The notes under the pieces are model-generated. The model did not search any database. It saw nothing but the letters and a program-made list of their open reading frames with translations, and was not told where the DNA came from. From Verrucomicrobiota bacterium (GTDB lineage: Bacteria > Verrucomicrobiota > Verrucomicrobiia > Limisphaerales > Fontisphaeraceae), in contig JBAXGN010000048.1 of the NCBI GenBank assembly GCA_037139415.1, positions 1 to 43,544 of the forward strand: DNA of 43,544 bases. The letters run 5' to 3'. Shown one piece after another: positions 42,158-43,544 of the stretch. A program made the translations under genes and the position numbers. Each line of letters opens with the position of its first letter. Positions within the stretch are counted from its first letter, which is position 1.

Positions 42158-42255
42158 GTCCCGGCTGAATGAAATCTGCGGGGGCCATGGCTGCATCAAG
42201 CACGTTGGTGCGTTACAAATAATACGAGGTGGGCAGGGTAGTGGTTCCGTACCCA

Positions 42256-42343
42256 CTCAAACACGACGGCGCGGGAAATTTTGGAGAGTTCGGTGGCAAT
42301 CGACGGGGGAAAAAGGGGCGTCGGGCGACACCGCTTTGGATTT
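42256..42343 (+). repeat. Dispersed repeat, copy B (upstream of arsR)
   Basis: Direct-orientation partner of 36748-36833. It lies about 100 bp upstream of the ars promoter, so with copy A it brackets the arsenic genes. It is not coding by itself. Confidence 0.85.
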
Positions 42344-42354
42344 CAACGCCATTC

Positions 42355-42660
42355 CGCAATCCGAATTCCGAATTCCGAATTCAAAATGGGCTGGTTTTCA
42401 TCCGTGCCATCCGATTTATCCGTGGTAAAATAACGGAGAATAAACCACCGATAAACACTGATGGACACAGAGAATACCCTACACCGGTCCGGCATTCCGC
42501 ATTCCGAATTCCGCATTCCGAATTCGAGGGTTCCGCAATCCGCATTTCTTCTGCCCCCCACCATTTCAGCTCTCTGCTTTCAGCTTTTCCGCCTGATAAC
42601 TGTTGACCCCATCACCGGTCCGGCATTCCGCAATCCGAATTCCGCATTCCGAAATCAGAA
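42355..42660. repeat. ATTCCG-rich intergenic repeats
   Basis: Words such as ATTCCGCATTCCGAATTCCG occur in three clusters (about 42355-42400, 42482-42523, 42613-42654). The last two are near-identical 42-bp direct repeats starting CACCGGTCCGGCATTCCGC. They resemble the TTCGG/CCGAA words around the acyltransferase genes. Together with copy B they fill most of the 650-bp gap between arsR and the next gene. Confidence 0.8.
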
Positions 42661-42774
42661 TTTGCCGCCGCACTCCAAAAGGACCAAGGATGGAAAATCC
42701 GCACACACACGCCATCGTTCCGCCATCTAAAATTAACAGATGCCATTTTGCATTCTGCCACCCCTGATGCGAAC

Positions 42775-43224
42775 ATGATTGGCATGAAGATGCCAACAAC
42801 GCAAACAACGCAGACTGAGCCGAATGACCGCACTTTTAAAGCGCGCTTTTGTGCGCATACAGGTTGCAAGCCAAACCATTTTGAGGCCCGGGTGCTGATG
42901 GATTGCCGACACCGTTCCGCCTGGGTACCGCACCTGTTCATGGTGATGGCCAATCCCCTGCTCTTTCAAGAGGATGTGCATTTAATCCGTGCGCTGGGGC
43001 AGACTACGGACCTGATGGAGTTTCAGCAGGAACTCGACGGTTTTCGGCAGCAATATCCCATTCGCGGGTTCTGGCGAAAACGCATGAATGTGCGGGTTTC
43101 CAATCGTTTACTATTGCAACTGGCCCACGACGTGTTTTCCGTTCCCCTGCCGGCGACCACATTCGCACCCGCATGGAACAATTTAGCGCCCGCCGTCTCG
43201 CAACCGGAACGCGCCATGGCGTAA
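42775..43224 (+). CDS. Conserved-looking hypothetical protein
   Basis: 149 residues from ATG 42775 (MIGMKMPTTQTTQTEPND); other ATGs follow at 42784 and 42790 and a TTG precedes at 42748. After a Thr-rich start comes FKARFCAHTGCKPNHFEARVL, then WVPHLFMVMANPLLFQEDVHLIRALGQTTDLMEFQQELDGF and a basic stretch. The pattern recalls a family of small cytoplasmic proteins I have seen in Verrucomicrobia, function unknown. No signal peptide. It is convergent with the partial gene at the right edge. Confidence 0.6.
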   Translation: MIGMKMPTTQTTQTEPNDRTFKARFCAHTGCKPNHFEARVLMDCRHRSAWVPHLFMVMANPLLFQEDVHLIRALGQTTDLMEFQQELDGFRQQYPIRGFWRKRMNVRVSNRLLLQLAHDVFSVPLPATTFAPAWNNLAPAVSQPERAMA

Positions 43225-43238
43225 CAACCACCTTGGCC

Positions 43239-43544
43239 TTAGCGATACTCCGGGGCGCGCCAGCGCTCGGTTTCTGAAAACCACACATACTCGGGCCACA
43301 ACCCGATAAACTTCTTGGGATAAGGAAAGGCGGACGGCACTTCGCGGCGGGTCATGAAGTTGGCCAGAAAGCCCCCCCAACCCAGGTTTTCGCCATGCAT
43401 CCACTGGCTGACAAACCGATTATCCAACGACCGCCCGGTTAGCAGCATGCCACACGCCCATCGGTTTTTTTGCAGCACGGCCAAATCCGTTTCCGTGCGC
43501 ATGGGGATCCACAGACTGGGCCGATGCCCATACCACGCCATGGC
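43239..43544 (-). CDS. C-terminal part of an unrecognised protein, cut by the window edge
   Basis: About 101 codons remain open to the right edge, so the 5' end is probably outside. The visible sequence is rich in Trp and Arg (NRWACGMLLTGRSLDNRFVS, MHGENLGWGGFLANFMT, GLWPEYVWFSETERW). I do not recognise the family. It ends 14 bp from the convergent hypothetical gene. Confidence 0.5.
   Translation of the reverse strand, partial: AMAWYGHRPSLWIPMRTETDLAVLQKNRWACGMLLTGRSLDNRFVSQWMHGENLGWGGFLANFMTRREVPSAFPYPKKFIGLWPEYVWFSETERWRAPEYR

Overview
The window looks like a chromosome segment of a Gram-negative member of the Verrucomicrobiota, probably near Pedosphaera/Limisphaerales. The reasons are two PEP-CTERM proteins, a Gfo/Idh/MocA oxidoreductase, a Tat-exported aldo/keto reductase and an exported ThuA-like protein close together, outer-membrane barrel proteins, and intergenic arrays of degenerate short repeats. 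This is inference from family content; there is no rRNA marker. I saw no tRNA, rRNA, CRISPR array, transposase or integrase.

Layout. 1-6.1 kb: the end of a Gfo/Idh/MocA gene, a membrane protein, an intergenic array of a 21-bp palindromic repeat, a PRC-barrel/BON protein, yraN, a Tat-exported aldo/keto reductase and a ThuA-like protein. 6.1-9.9 kb (minus strand): a metal-uptake set of a small secreted His/Cys protein, an outer-membrane porin, a ZnuA-like binding protein and a ZnuB-like permease, with no ATPase gene. 10-15 kb (minus): exopolysaccharide export genes (BBP2-type barrel, Wza-like, Wzc-like tyrosine autokinase) and a PEP-CTERM protein. 15.7-18.8 kb (plus): a YhcH/TabA-family protein, an SUI1-type factor, ychF and a fatty acid desaturase.

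18.9-36.3 kb (minus) is the most interesting part. In transcription order it holds a PEP-CTERM protein and a PstS-like binding protein ending in a strong terminator; two acyltransferases resembling the ornithine-lipid pair OlsB/OlsA, bracketed by a perfect 24-bp inverted repeat; a 915-residue fusion of an AraC regulator to a two-partner-secretion transporter (TpsB); its 1.37-kilo-residue TpsA substrate; ExbB, two ExbD and a TonB-like protein; a degenerate ROK protein; and phoU, phoB and a soluble PhoR-like kinase. The 18-bp site between phoU and phoB has classical PHO-box geometry (two 7-mers, 4-bp spacer), and a similar site lies upstream of the AraC-TpsB gene. My reading, as inference, is a phosphate-starvation surface programme: binding, phosphorus-free lipid synthesis, and secretion of a large surface protein with its own ExbBD/TonB energy module.

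36.7-42.3 kb (minus) is an arsenic island: arsR, arsC, arsM, an ACR3 efflux pump, an arsenate-reductase-like protein with a signal peptide, and a DsbD-thioredoxin protein. It contains two gene remnants and is bracketed by direct copies of an approximately 87-bp repeat. The right end has more short repeats, one conserved-looking hypothetical protein and a partial gene.
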